A stretch of DNA of 64,000 bases from Clostridia bacterium (GCA_017533795.1 JAFWIH010000009.1:1-64000), one strand, 5' to 3'; shown: positions 47,161 through 56,848, numbered from the stretch's first letter. A program made the numbers and translations. Notes: generated from the letters alone by a model not told the origin.

Positions 47161-47196
47161 TCTCATCCGTACGCATCTGAGATGCTACGGTTGAGA
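47161..47196. repeat. GC-rich hairpin upstream of the consensus promoter
   Basis: TCTCA, CCGTA and GCATCT pair in order with AGATGC, TACGG and TGAGA, leaving one mismatch, one bulge and a 1-base centre. It lies 33 bases upstream of the -35 box and is far richer in GC than the flanks. Function unknown; it is too far from a T-run to be a clear terminator. Confidence 0.7.
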
Positions 47197-47207
47197 TATC
47201 TCCAAAA

Positions 47208-47486
47208 TCATCTATACATATTTTTTTGTACAATATTAACTATATCTGTTACATATTCGCCAATTATAGGTAAGTTAAGCATAACAATTCTTTGAAGCAC
47301 CACTACAATAATTGCAGTAATTATAGTCACTCCAATTCCTATACCAACTCCGCGAAACATGCCAGCTAAAATATTTCTTTTTATAATTTCGCTTTTTTTA
47401 TTAATAACACTTAATGTTTTTAGCGAATTATTTAAATTTTCTATGTTTTTATTAAGTATATCAATTTTTTTATATTTTTTAAACAT
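47208..47486 (-). CDS. DUF5665 family membrane protein
   Basis: A 92-residue protein with a basic, coiled-coil N-terminus and one long hydrophobic segment (FRGVGIGIGVTIITAIIVVV), then LNLPIIGEYVTDIVNIVQ. The GxGxGxGxT helix followed by LNLPxIG is the signature of DUF5665. I use the ATG at 47486 because GGGTGG lies 5 bases upstream; the longer frame reaches into the preceding gene. The ribosome site is inside a hairpin (47489-47517). Confidence 0.78.
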   Translation of the reverse strand: MFKKYKKIDILNKNIENLNNSLKTLSVINKKSEIIKRNILAGMFRGVGIGIGVTIITAIIVVVLQRIVMLNLPIIGEYVTDIVNIVQKNMYR

Positions 47487-47488
47487 TA

Positions 47489-47517
47489 AATCCACCCTTT
47501 TGCTTTTAGGGTGGATT
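47489..47517 (-). promoter_or_regulatory. Hairpin that includes the DUF5665 ribosome binding site
   Basis: Minus strand AATCCACCCT and AGGGTGGATT (the latter including the GGGTGG Shine-Dalgarno) form a 10-bp stem with an A/G-rich loop, 25 bases after the UPF0182 stop. The pairing would hide the ribosome site. Confidence 0.6.
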
Positions 47518-47541
47518 ATTTTCTTTTTTTTATTCAATGAT

Positions 47542-50433
47542 TTATTGTATAACATTATTTATAATATGCTCAATCATACTATTTCCACTTGTTTTTTCTT
47601 GTGCACTTGTATTTGTCTCTGCATCTGTTGTATTTACTGATGAACTCGAATTTTCTATTTTTTTCTTTGCTTCATCTTCTCGTAATTGTTGTAATGAAGT
47701 AATTAATTCTTGTAATTTTTTAACATCACTTCCCATTTGCTCCCAATTGTTACTTCTATTTGATTCAGTTAAGTTATTATTTGCTTTTATTATTGCATCA
47801 ATTAGGCCATCTATATCATCAGTGTTTTCTACATCAATTGCAACAGCATACTGTGAAAGTAAGTTATTTAATGCTTTACTTAAATTATCTCCTATGGCAA
47901 CTTTATTACCTGATGCTACAATTACTTTTTTTAGTATTGGTATATCAGACTCATTAATCATAGTTTGATATACTGGTTCAACATATAAAAGCGTATTTTC
48001 TATTGGTACAATAATCATTTGCTTTGTAACTTTTGTTCCTGTAACATTTAACGATTTAAGCTCTGCAGAAATGGTTTCATCCTGTTCAATCTGTTTATCC
48101 AATTGCATTGAGCCTAAAACACTAGTATCTGTTGAAAATTTATACATTCTAAGCATTCCATTGCTTTCCTCATATGAACCTACTAAATATGAAATTATAT
48201 TTTGTTTTTCTTCTGGTGTGTACATTTGTACTAATCCTAGGTTGCTACTACTATCTTTTGGTTTAACCATAGTATAAAAAGGTGAGATTCTATTTCCTGT
48301 AGATTTAGTTGTTTGTGTTGCATTATATGTAGCAAAATTCCAAATATCATCACTTCTATACAATACATCTGGTTTTACATTGTGGAAAGTAATAAGCATT
48401 TCTGCTTGTATATTATATAGATATTCTGGATATATAAAGTGTTTTGAAATATCTTCTGGTATTTTACTTTCTATATCTTCAAATGCATCTGGATATAAGT
48501 GATAATATGCCATAGCTATTGGATCAGTTCTATCAGTTATATAAAAGTTCATTGTTCCATCATAACTATTAATTAACACTTTTATAGAATTACGTATATA
48601 ATTAATTTTTAGTTTTTTGTTATTATGCTCTATAGTAGTGTAAGAAGAATATGGATATTGACTAGAATAAGTATATGCATCTAATACCCAAACTATATTT
48701 CCTTTACTGTCTATTACTGTATATGGATTTTTATCATAAATTAAATCTGGTAGGACTTTTTGAGCCCTATTAATTATGTTTCTATTAATTAGCAGTTTGC
48801 TTTCCTTATTTATTGATCCAGAAAAGGCTAAATTCACATCACCTTTTCTAAATCCTAGAATTAATCTGTCCCAAAAGCCAAGGTTCAATCCTGCTTTTCC
48901 ATTATACGAATATGTATGTTCTTTACCATTTTCATCAGTATAATCATATTCTGCTTTGTTTGTTGTACCTGTTGCTATAGTATCATTTGTTTCTAATCCA
49001 AAATATATTCTAGGTTGATTAATTTTTATTCTATTATCTTCTCCGGCAATATCGTTTTGTATATATTTAATACTGCCTGTTTCAGTTGTATTTACTGCTG
49101 ATGTTATTATTTCGCCAATTCCATGTGTATATTCATATGTTTTGTTATTATAAGTTCTACTATTACTTATTATTTCCCTTGGTGATAAATATACAAGCTC
49201 ATTTTTTCCATCAATATTGTATTTACCAATTTTTGCATCTCTATAAAGATAATATCCTGTTTCTGTTTTACTATCTTCTAATGTGTCTAAAATAGTTCCT
49301 TTATTTACTATTGCTACATTATCTATAACTTCTTTATTGTCTTGAGTTTCTTTCAATGTAACTGTACCAGAATAATCTATATTCTTTTCTTCTATATCTA
49401 TACTAAATGCATTTCTTGTATTCTCTATACTTGTTGATATAAACTCTTTTTCTTTATCTAGTTCATTTGTTTTAACAAATATTAGGTCAAAAGCTGTCAT
49501 TATAATAAACAATGCCACTAGGTATGTTGGGATACTTGCTATACACATAAAAATTTTCTTTCTATTTGATGCTTTAAAATATTTTATTCCTCTCCATGTA
49601 GCAATCAAAATAACAACTCCAAAAATTGCATATCCCCATACCTTTATTGTTGATTCTACAAAACCTCCACCTATTAAATCCACACCATTTTCTAGCTGAA
49701 TGTATCTTTGAAATAATACATTCTGTGTTCCTAGAATGATAAACATAAAGACGCCAATAGATATTAGCTTTACATTTCTTATCACTTTCTTCATTAAGTT
49801 ACTTTCTTTTAATGTAGCTCTATCAATTCCATCAAAATACATATTAAATATAATTACATAATATAAAACCATGTATATACTTAGTGCAAGTATTAAAACT
49901 GTAAAATATATTATAAAAAAGCTAATTACCGGTTTTATAAACATATAATATGATATATCTAAATTAAATATTCTGTCTGTTATTCCAAAAGAAGTACCAC
50001 TTGTAAGCATCAAAATTTTAGGAGTTAATACTGTAGATATAACCAAACTAGCAATAACTGCTACAACAAATGCTATCGACTTATTTGGTAATTTTGGCAT
50101 TTCTTTTTTTTCTTGTTCAAAGAATACTTTTAATCCCTTTTTTATTCCTCTATTTGTAAAGTACATAATAGAAAATAATAATACAAAATTAATAAGCATC
50201 ATTCCATATTTATAGTTTAGTTCTGTCCAAAATATATTTATATATTTCTCTCCTAGTTCCTTATATTCTAAATAACTTCCCTTTAATACAATATAAGTTA
50301 CTAGTGTAAAAAGAGCAATAAACAATAAAACAAGAATCATTCTAAATTTACTTTTCTTTTTAGGGTCTTTATGTTCTGTAATATTTTTATTTTCTGTACC
50401 TTCTTTTACTTCCTTTTCCATGTCCTCTTTCAA
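47542..50433 (-). CDS. UPF0182 family membrane protein
   Basis: A 963-residue protein of the UPF0182 (COG1615) family. The first 330 residues contain about seven membrane helices; the rest is a large extracellular domain with family landmarks YDKNPYTVIDSKGNIVWVLDAYT and IKVLINSYDGTMNFYITD (split at will). The last 100 residues are Ser/Thr/Asn/Glu rich. The start is a TTG at 50433 with AGGAGG 7 bases upstream; the first ATG is four codons in. Function unknown. It follows ftsY by 12 bases. Confidence 0.9.
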   Translation of the reverse strand: MKEDMEKEVKEGTENKNITEHKDPKKKSKFRMILVLLFIALFTLVTYIVLKGSYLEYKELGEKYINIFWTELNYKYGMMLINFVLLFSIMYFTNRGIKKGLKVFFEQEKKEMPKLPNKSIAFVVAVIASLVISTVLTPKILMLTSGTSFGITDRIFNLDISYYMFIKPVISFFIIYFTVLILALSIYMVLYYVIIFNMYFDGIDRATLKESNLMKKVIRNVKLISIGVFMFIILGTQNVLFQRYIQLENGVDLIGGGFVESTIKVWGYAIFGVVILIATWRGIKYFKASNRKKIFMCIASIPTYLVALFIIMTAFDLIFVKTNELDKEKEFISTSIENTRNAFSIDIEEKNIDYSGTVTLKETQDNKEVIDNVAIVNKGTILDTLEDSKTETGYYLYRDAKIGKYNIDGKNELVYLSPREIISNSRTYNNKTYEYTHGIGEIITSAVNTTETGSIKYIQNDIAGEDNRIKINQPRIYFGLETNDTIATGTTNKAEYDYTDENGKEHTYSYNGKAGLNLGFWDRLILGFRKGDVNLAFSGSINKESKLLINRNIINRAQKVLPDLIYDKNPYTVIDSKGNIVWVLDAYTYSSQYPYSSYTTIEHNNKKLKINYIRNSIKVLINSYDGTMNFYITDRTDPIAMAYYHLYPDAFEDIESKIPEDISKHFIYPEYLYNIQAEMLITFHNVKPDVLYRSDDIWNFATYNATQTTKSTGNRISPFYTMVKPKDSSSNLGLVQMYTPEEKQNIISYLVGSYEESNGMLRMYKFSTDTSVLGSMQLDKQIEQDETISAELKSLNVTGTKVTKQMIIVPIENTLLYVEPVYQTMINESDIPILKKVIVASGNKVAIGDNLSKALNNLLSQYAVAIDVENTDDIDGLIDAIIKANNNLTESNRSNNWEQMGSDVKKLQELITSLQQLREDEAKKKIENSSSSVNTTDAETNTSAQEKTSGNSMIEHIINNVIQ

Positions 50434-50445
50434 ATTATTTCCTCC

Positions 50446-51351
50446 TTAAATTATTACTTTAACAAAATCGTCGGAGTTAAATCTTTCCATATCATCTATT
50501 TGTTCTCCAACACCTATAAATTTTACAGGTATCTTATTTTCTTCCACAATACCTATAACAACTCCTCCTTTAGCAGTTCCATCAAGTTTTGTAAGTATAA
50601 GTCCTGTTAAATCCGCTTCTTGTTTAAAAGCTTTTACTTGTGAAATTGCATTTTGTCCTGTTGTTCCATCAATTACAAGCAATACCTCTTTAGATGCTTC
50701 TGGCATTTCTTTATTTATTACTTTTTGAATTTTATTTAGTTCATCCATTAGATACTTTTTATTATGCAATCTTCCTGCTGTATCAACAATTAAAACATCA
50801 GCATTGGTTTCCTTTGTCTTTTTAATTGCATCAAAGACTACAGATGCTGGATCAACTCCCTCATCTCTTTTAACTATCTCTGCGCCTGATCTATTAGCCC
50901 ATATTTCTAATTGTTCTACAGCGGCCGCTCTAAAAGTATCTGCAGCCGCAACAACTACTCTTTTTCCACCTTTTACCAATTTGTTTGTAATTTTCCCAAT
51001 TGAAGTTGTTTTTCCTACTCCATTTACACCAACTACTAAAATTACAGATGGCTTTGTTTCTAAGTGTAATCCATTATCAACTTCATTTAATATAGTTTTC
51101 ATTTCTTCACGAAGTAATTCCTTTACTTCTTCTTCATCTTGAACGTTTTTTAACTTAATTGTATTTCGTAAATTATCTATTATCTTTACTGATGTATCCA
51201 TTCCTATATCAGACATAATTAATAGTTCTTCTAGCTCATCTAAAAAGTCTTCATCAACTTTTCTAAAACTACTAAATGCTTTATTTATTTGTTCATCAAA
51301 AGAACTCTTAGTTTTACTTAATCCACTTTTTAATTTATCAAAAAATCCCAT
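50446..51351 (-). CDS. ftsY: Signal recognition particle receptor FtsY
   Basis: FtsY (301 residues), the membrane receptor for SRP-ribosome complexes. A short N-terminal MGFFDKLKSGLSKTKSSF segment is followed by the NG domain: VVGVNGVGKTTSIGKI, DTFRAAAVEQLE, VDTAGRLHNKKYLMDEL, TKLDGTAKGG, and the end FIGVGEQIDDMERFN. The acidic domain of E. coli FtsY is absent, usual in Gram-positives. The gene smc or ffh is not in the window. Confidence 0.97.
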   Translation of the reverse strand: MGFFDKLKSGLSKTKSSFDEQINKAFSSFRKVDEDFLDELEELLIMSDIGMDTSVKIIDNLRNTIKLKNVQDEEEVKELLREEMKTILNEVDNGLHLETKPSVILVVGVNGVGKTTSIGKITNKLVKGGKRVVVAAADTFRAAAVEQLEIWANRSGAEIVKRDEGVDPASVVFDAIKKTKETNADVLIVDTAGRLHNKKYLMDELNKIQKVINKEMPEASKEVLLVIDGTTGQNAISQVKAFKQEADLTGLILTKLDGTAKGGVVIGIVEENKIPVKFIGVGEQIDDMERFNSDDFVKVII

Positions 51352-51442
51352 GATTTTCTCCTTTTAATATAATTGCTTTACTATTATACCATAGAATGTT
51401 AAATATTTCTATCTTTTTTTGGGATTTTTTAAATATAAGTAC

Positions 51443-51471
51443 TTGAAAAAAAACTGTTTTGACTATATAAT
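51443..51471 (+). promoter_or_regulatory. Predicted sigma-A promoter of tRNA-Thr(CGT)
   Basis: TTGAAA (51443-51448), 17 bases, TATAAT (51466-51471), 12 bases before the tRNA. Confidence 0.7.
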
Positions 51472-51483
51472 TTATATTAATGT

Positions 51484-51559
51484 GCTAATATAGCTCAGTT
51501 GGTAGAGCAACAGATTCGTAACCTGTAGGTCGCCGGTTCGATTCCGGCTATTAGCTCCA
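51484..51559 (+). tRNA. tRNA-Thr (anticodon CGT)
   Basis: A 76-base cloverleaf with acceptor GCTAATA/TATTAGC, anticodon loop TTCGTAA (anticodon CGT) and T-arm CCGGTTCGATTCCGG; CCA is encoded. It reads the rare ACG codon. The top pair next to the loop is an A-C mismatch, which is unusual but tolerable. Read-through is stopped by the terminator at 51565. Confidence 0.93.
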
Positions 51560-51564
51560 TAAAT

Positions 51565-51601
51565 AAAACCTTAGAAAGTATATGAACCTTCTAAGGTTTT
51601 T
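51565..51601. terminator. Terminator after tRNA-Thr(CGT) and after rfbB
   Basis: AAAACCTTAGAAGG-type arms (AAAACCTTAGAAAG with ACCTTCTAAGGTTTT) form the stem, with A and T runs on both sides; rfbB ends 3 bases beyond it on the minus strand. Confidence 0.8.
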
Positions 51602-51603
51602 AT

Positions 51604-52572
51604 TTATTTTAAATATTCTGGATGTTCTAAATACCAATCAATAGTTTTAACAATTCCATCCTCAAATTTTGTTTTTGGGCTCCATCCTAATTCATTTCTT
51701 ATCTTAGTAGGATCTATTGCATACCTATAATCATGTCCCTTTCTATCTTCAACGTATTCTATTAAATCTTCAGATTTACCCAATCTTTGAAGGATTAGCT
51801 TAACAATTTCAATATTTCTTTTTTCATTATGTCCACCTATATTGTATCTTTCTCCAGATTTACCATTATGGAATACTAAATCTATTGCTTCACAATGATC
51901 TTCAACATATAGCCAATCTCTTATATTACTTCCTGTACCATATACAGGTAACTTTTCATCATTTATAGCAAGCTTAATCATATGAGGTATTAATTTTTCG
52001 TTATGTTGGTATGGGCCATAATTATTTGAGCAATTTGTTACATTAACATTCATTTTAAAAGTTTCCTTATATGCAAATGCTATTAAATCTGAACTTGCTT
52101 TTGAAGCAGAATATGGACTACTTGGTTTTATAGGCGATTTTTCTGTAAAATAGCCTTCTTCACCAAGCGAACCATATACTTCGTCTGTAGAAATGTGTAC
52201 AAATTTATTCTCACTACCTTCTCCCCATGCTCTTTTAGCTGCCTCTAATAATGTATGTGTTCCAATTACATTAGTATGTGTAAATATAAATGGATCCTTT
52301 ATACTATTGTCTACATGTGATTCAGCCGCAAAATGGATTACACCATTTATACTATATTTTTCAAATATTTTCGTAACAAAATCAAAATCACATATATCTC
52401 CCTTTTCAAATGTTATCTTTTCTTTTACATTATCAAGATTTGCTAAATTTCCTGCATATGTAAGTTTATCTAATACTACTACTTTATAGTCTGGATGTTT
52501 GTTTACAAAATACTCCGCAAAATTTGCTCCTATAAATCCAGCAGCTCCTGTTACTAATATGTTTTTACTCAT
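51604..52572 (-). CDS. rfbB: dTDP-glucose 4,6-dehydratase
   Basis: RfbB/RmlB (322 residues), second step of dTDP-L-rhamnose synthesis. NAD-binding GAAGFIGANFAEYF at the N-terminus, HISTDEVYGSLGE, and the YxxxK of SPYSASKASSDL. It is the last gene of the rfbD-rfbA-rfbC-rfbB operon. Full length for the family. Confidence 0.96.
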   Translation of the reverse strand: MSKNILVTGAAGFIGANFAEYFVNKHPDYKVVVLDKLTYAGNLANLDNVKEKITFEKGDICDFDFVTKIFEKYSINGVIHFAAESHVDNSIKDPFIFTHTNVIGTHTLLEAAKRAWGEGSENKFVHISTDEVYGSLGEEGYFTEKSPIKPSSPYSASKASSDLIAFAYKETFKMNVNVTNCSNNYGPYQHNEKLIPHMIKLAINDEKLPVYGTGSNIRDWLYVEDHCEAIDLVFHNGKSGERYNIGGHNEKRNIEIVKLILQRLGKSEDLIEYVEDRKGHDYRYAIDPTKIRNELGWSPKTKFEDGIVKTIDWYLEHPEYLK

Positions 52573-52596
52573 TTTAAATTCTCCTTTAAATATTTT

Positions 52597-53175
52597 TTAT
52601 AGATTCTTAAATAAATCTGATTCTTTTAATTCTTTAAGTGTAGGCCATTTTGAATCCTTTTCTGAAGTAAGTAAATCTTCTTGTTTTAGGTCTCCCATCG
52701 GCCACTCTATATTTACATCTGGATCATTCCATTGTAATCCACCTTCTGCTTCATGATTATATATATCATCACATTTATACGCAAATTCAGCCTCATCAGA
52801 TAATACTAAAAATCCATGTGCAAATCCTTTAGGTATCATAAACATTTTTTTATTATCTTCTGTTAATATAACGCCTTCCCATTTGCCGTATGTTAAACTA
52901 CCTGGACGTAAGTCAACCGCAACATCAAAAACAGAACCTTTAATGCATCTAACAAGTTTTGCTTGTGTATTTTCTTTTTGAAAATGCAAACCACGTAGAA
53001 CACCTTTTTTAGATTTTGATTGATTATCTTGAACAAAATTATAATTTAGCCCAATTTCTTCAAAGTCATTCTTACTATATGTTTCCATAAAGTATCCTCT
53101 GTTATCTCCAAAAACAGTTGGTTCAATTATGTATACGTCATCTATTGATGTTTCAATCTTTTTAAATTTTCCCAT
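52597..53175 (-). CDS. rfbC: dTDP-4-dehydrorhamnose 3,5-epimerase
   Basis: RfbC/RmlC (192 residues), a cupin-fold epimerase. IIEPTVFGDNRGYFMETYS, GVLRGLHFQKE (catalytic His) and FAHGFLVLSDEAEFAYKCDD (catalytic Tyr) are family segments. It lies between rfbA and rfbB with short gaps. Third step of dTDP-L-rhamnose synthesis. Confidence 0.95.
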   Translation of the reverse strand: MGKFKKIETSIDDVYIIEPTVFGDNRGYFMETYSKNDFEEIGLNYNFVQDNQSKSKKGVLRGLHFQKENTQAKLVRCIKGSVFDVAVDLRPGSLTYGKWEGVILTEDNKKMFMIPKGFAHGFLVLSDEAEFAYKCDDIYNHEAEGGLQWNDPDVNIEWPMGDLKQEDLLTSEKDSKWPTLKELKESDLFKNL

Positions 53176-53193
53176 TATAGCTTATCCTTTCTT

Positions 53194-54078
53194 TTAAACA
53201 AGTTTTCCTTCTGCTAAATCCTTTAAATGCCTACCATATTCTGTCTTCATAAATTTATCTGCCAATTTAGATAATTCTTCTGCATTAATCCATCCTTTTT
53301 CAAATGCAATCTCTTCTGGACAGCTTATTAATAATCCTTGTCTTTTTTGAATTGTTTGTACAAAACTTGCAGTTTCAATTAATGCATCATGTGTTCCTGT
53401 ATCAAACCATGCTATTCCTCTTCCTAGTTTTTCAACTTTTAGTTTACCTAATTTCATATACTCATCATTAACTGTAGTAATCTCTAATTCTCCTCTTGCA
53501 GATGGTTTAACATTTTTTGCAATTTCTATAACATCATTTGTGTAAAAATATAATCCTGGTACAGCATAGTTAGATTTTGGATTTTCAGGTTTTTCTTCTA
53601 TTGATACAGCATTTCCATTTGCATCGATTTCTACCACTCCATATGCTCTTGGGTCTTTTACATAATATCCAAATATTGTTGCTTCATCTTCTCTTTCTGT
53701 TGCATTTTTTAGTGTTTCTTCTAGGTCATTTCCATAAAACATGTTATCTCCTAAAATCATAGCAACATTATCTTCACCTATAAAATCTTCACCTATAATA
53801 AATGCTTCAGCTAATCCATTTGGTTTTTCTTGAACTTTATATTCAAAATTCATTCCCCATTGTGAGCCATCACCTAATAATTCTTTAAAAACTACAATAT
53901 CTCTAGGTGTAGATATAATTAAAATGTCTTTTATTCCTGCTTGCATTAAAACTGATAATGGATAATAAATCATAGGTTTGTCATATACTGGCATAATTTG
54001 TTTTGATATAGCAATTGTTAATGGATATAACCTTGTTCCGCTTCCTCCTGCTAATATAATTCCTTTTCTATTCTTCAT
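53194..54078 (-). CDS. rfbA: Glucose-1-phosphate thymidylyltransferase
   Basis: RfbA/RmlA (294 residues) makes dTDP-glucose from glucose-1-phosphate and d[19 protein letters not shown] is the nucleotide site; [11 protein letters not shown] and [15 protein letters not shown] are characteristic. First pathway step, second gene of the operon. Confidence 0.96.
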   Translation of the reverse strand: MKNRKGIILAGGSGTRLYPLTIAISKQIMPVYDKPMIYYPLSVLMQAGIKDILIISTPRDIVVFKELLGDGSQWGMNFEYKVQEKPNGLAEAFIIGEDFIGEDNVAMILGDNMFYGNDLEETLKNATEREDEATIFGYYVKDPRAYGVVEIDANGNAVSIEEKPENPKSNYAVPGLYFYTNDVIEIAKNVKPSARGELEITTVNDEYMKLGKLKVEKLGRGIAWFDTGTHDALIETASFVQTIQKRQGLLISCPEEIAFEKGWINAEELSKLADKFMKTEYGRHLKDLAEGKLV

Positions 54079-54168
54079 ACAATTTCAACTCCTTTAGAAT
54101 CTTTTATTATTATGATTTTGATTTTATCATACATACTTTAATAATTCAACTATTTTGTAGCTTTATGT

Positions 54169-55026
54169 CTATTCTTCTCTTAAATACCTTTTTAATCCAT
54201 CTTTCCATTCTGGAATTTGTATTCCCTGTTCTTCAATTTTTTTCTTAGATAATTGAGAATTTAAAGGTCTTTTAGCCTGTGTAATTTTCATCATTTTTAT
54301 ATATTGTTCTGTTGTTACGGGATTAACTTTACATTCTATTTTTTGTTGTTCGAATATTTCTTTAGTAAAATCATACCAGGTAGTATAACCTTCATTTGTA
54401 GCATGATATACACCATATGGTATCTTTTTATCAATTGACTGTTTTATTATGCTTGCTAAATCTACTGCATAGGTAGGACTTCCATGTTGGTCACATACCA
54501 CATTTAATTCTTCTCTTTCTTGTCCTAATTTTGTCATTGTTTTTACAAAATTATTACCAGCTTTTCCATATAACCATGCTGTTCTAAATATATAATATTT
54601 AGAACAATTTTCTTCTATTTTTTCCTCACCATGTAGTTTTGTTATTCCATATACAGTCACAGGTTCTTTTTTATCATCCTCACTATAGTCTCTGTCTAAG
54701 CTAAGATTTCCGCCAAAAACATAGTCTGTACTAATATGTACCAACGTAGCTCCAACTTTTTCTGCTGCTTTTGCTAAATTTGCAGGTCCTTCCGCATTAA
54801 TTTTTTCTACTATTTCTCCTGCAACTTCCGCTTTGTCAACTGCTGTGTATGCAGCACAATTTATTATATACTCTGGTTTTAAATCTGTTATATATTTCAT
54901 AACTTGTTCTTCATTAGTTATATCTAAATCTTCTACATCTGTACAAATCAATTCGTTGTTATCTTTTAATTGCTTTTTTACTTCCTGTGCAAGCATTCCA
55001 TTACTACCTGTTATTAATATTTTCAT
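54169..55026 (-). CDS. rfbD: dTDP-4-dehydrorhamnose reductase
   Basis: RfbD/RmlD (285 residues), an SDR enzyme making dTDP-L-rhamnose. ITGSNGMLAQEV binds NADPH; HISTDYVFGG and TVYGITKLHGE (YxxxK) are the active site. First gene of the operon; the gap of 90 bases to rfbA may hold an internal leader. Confidence 0.95.
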   Translation of the reverse strand: MKILITGSNGMLAQEVKKQLKDNNELICTDVEDLDITNEEQVMKYITDLKPEYIINCAAYTAVDKAEVAGEIVEKINAEGPANLAKAAEKVGATLVHISTDYVFGGNLSLDRDYSEDDKKEPVTVYGITKLHGEEKIEENCSKYYIFRTAWLYGKAGNNFVKTMTKLGQEREELNVVCDQHGSPTYAVDLASIIKQSIDKKIPYGVYHATNEGYTTWYDFTKEIFEQQKIECKVNPVTTEQYIKMMKITQAKRPLNSQLSKKKIEEQGIQIPEWKDGLKRYLREE

Positions 55027-55087
55027 AAATACTACTTCCTTTCAACTTTATTACTTTTATACGATTATTAATATATCATTTAAATAT

Positions 55088-55116
55088 AAAAAGTACAAGT
55101 ATTACTTGTACTTTTT
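55088..55116 (-). terminator. Terminator of the LtaS-like gene
   Basis: AAAAAGTACAAGT and ACTTGTACTTTTT form a perfect stem just after the stop codon, so rfbDACB is transcribed separately from the LtaS-like gene. Confidence 0.8.
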
Positions 55117-55122
55117 ATGAAT

Positions 55123-56670
55123 CTATTTGTTTTCATATATAAATTTCTTATTATAAAATCTTGAATTCTTATTAAGTTCTTCTTTTAAATATTCTAATCC
55201 ATATTTAGCCATAAGAGTATCTTTATCGCAAAGTAAGTTTGTTCCAAGACCTAGTTTTTCTCCTTCTATTTTTACTCCCATACTTGCAAGAGTAGTTGGA
55301 AACATATCAATTGTTGTGCAATTTTTGTTTTTTGTATTTTCAGTCTCTACAGCAGAATTAATAATAACATTATAAACAGTTCTTATATATCCCTCATTCT
55401 CTATTTGTGTAAATGTTTCTGGTTGCATGCTTGGATGGTCTCCACAAATTATTATTGTTGTATTTTCATAAAAATCCTGTTCTTGTATCCAATCTACAAA
55501 TTCTTTTACCTTCTTACTAGAACATGCTAAAACGTTGAAATATTGTTGATCAAATTTTTCTTCACAATCTTCACACGGAAATCCATCAACATGATGTGTA
55601 TCTGCTGTAAGCATTGTAAAATTAAAAGGTTGTTCCTCTTGTCCTAATAATGTTAATTTTTCTTTTGCATATTCAAACAAGTCTCTATCTGGATATCCCC
55701 ACCAAACGAAATCATCCTTAGTTCTTTTTTCTTCTGCTACTGCAGAAGAAAAATCATATATTTCGTAATCTCCATGTTGCTTAAAAAGATGTTCTCTTCC
55801 TCCAAATTCTGCATTTGAACCAATCATAAGCATTTGTTTATATCCTTCATCTTTTAATATTTGACCTAAACTTGTAACTCCAGGTAAAAATGAATCATAT
55901 TCTCCATAGGAGTTTCCTTCTATTGGAATTTTAAGAGGAAGTCCTGTAGTTTGAGCCGTCATTGCTCCTGTTGTCCATGTTGTTCCTGGTAAAGAATACA
56001 ATCCCGCTAGTTTGTCTGAACAAGTAAAAGAAATATTATCTACAGCTAATTGCTCTAGCTCTGGTATTATACTTTCATCATAAGCCCCTCCATTTTCCTT
56101 AGAAAAAAAAGTTGCCTCCATTGATTCTAGATAGATATATATTAAATTTCTTTTATTTTCTGAAAATTCTATATTTGTACTAGAAACATCTACATATTCA
56201 TTTTCAATTAAATCTGAATTGCTCCATTGATATTTTAAAAATTCTGTAAGATTTGTTCTGTTAGTTGTATATACTAAACTTATTGTAAGAATAGCAAAAG
56301 AACAAATCATTTTTCCTAAAAATTTAGTATCAATTCTAAATTTTTTGTATACAACTAAACTTGTTCCAGGATCAGCGTGTGATCCCTTCATTCTTTTTGC
56401 TTTTGGTTTTTTATATTTTTTCTTTTTGAATATAAAACATAATAAAGAAAAAGATGCAATTGTACTAATTAATATATATGGTAACACATTTTTAGCATAA
56501 TCAAAATAAAAATCCGCGTTAGTTCCTACCATTGGTACTTTTAACTGAAATACTACTTCCTCAAGCGTAAGGTTTCCAAATGTTTTATATAGCCAGTTTA
56601 CTGTAAATAGTAAAGCAAAAGAAAAAAGTATAATTATAAACATTATTATATGTTTTATGATATTTTTCAT
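55123..56670 (-). CDS. LtaS/sulfatase-family membrane phosphotransferase
   Basis: A 515-residue protein with three N-terminal membrane helices (about 8-28, 55-82 and 117-137) and an extracellular alkaline-phosphatase-superfamily domain. Active-site features are LIYIYLESMEATFF (metal Glu), PGTTWTTGAMTAQ (catalytic Thr), TADTHHVDGF and ICGDHPSM (metal Asp-His). Such enzymes move glycerol phosphate from phosphatidylglycerol to teichoic acid or wall polysaccharide. The five-helix membrane part of true LtaS is shortened. The neighbouring rhamnose genes allow an inference that the acceptor is a rhamnose-containing polysaccharide, as for the GacH enzyme of streptococci. Confidence 0.82.
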   Translation of the reverse strand: MKNIIKHIIMFIIILFSFALLFTVNWLYKTFGNLTLEEVVFQLKVPMVGTNADFYFDYAKNVLPYILISTIASFSLLCFIFKKKKYKKPKAKRMKGSHADPGTSLVVYKKFRIDTKFLGKMICSFAILTISLVYTTNRTNLTEFLKYQWSNSDLIENEYVDVSSTNIEFSENKRNLIYIYLESMEATFFSKENGGAYDESIIPELEQLAVDNISFTCSDKLAGLYSLPGTTWTTGAMTAQTTGLPLKIPIEGNSYGEYDSFLPGVTSLGQILKDEGYKQMLMIGSNAEFGGREHLFKQHGDYEIYDFSSAVAEEKRTKDDFVWWGYPDRDLFEYAKEKLTLLGQEEQPFNFTMLTADTHHVDGFPCEDCEEKFDQQYFNVLACSSKKVKEFVDWIQEQDFYENTTIIICGDHPSMQPETFTQIENEGYIRTVYNVIINSAVETENTKNKNCTTIDMFPTTLASMGVKIEGEKLGLGTNLLCDKDTLMAKYGLEYLKEELNKNSRFYNKKFIYENK

Positions 56671-56848
56671 AAATCTCTCCTATGTTAGTTTTTTACACTC
56701 ACTCTTATAATTTTACTCTCTTTTTCGACTTTAGTCAACCTTTTTCTTGCCAGAGTGTATATTCATTTTATGCAAAATATCATAATTATTTTTTCAAATA
56801 TAGTTTCATTTTTCAGTATTTTCATATATAATGTAGTGGGGTGATTAT

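Noticed and set aside
47161..47196. CRISPR repeat or attachment site
   Set aside because: It occurs once, with no spacers, no direct repeats and no integrase.
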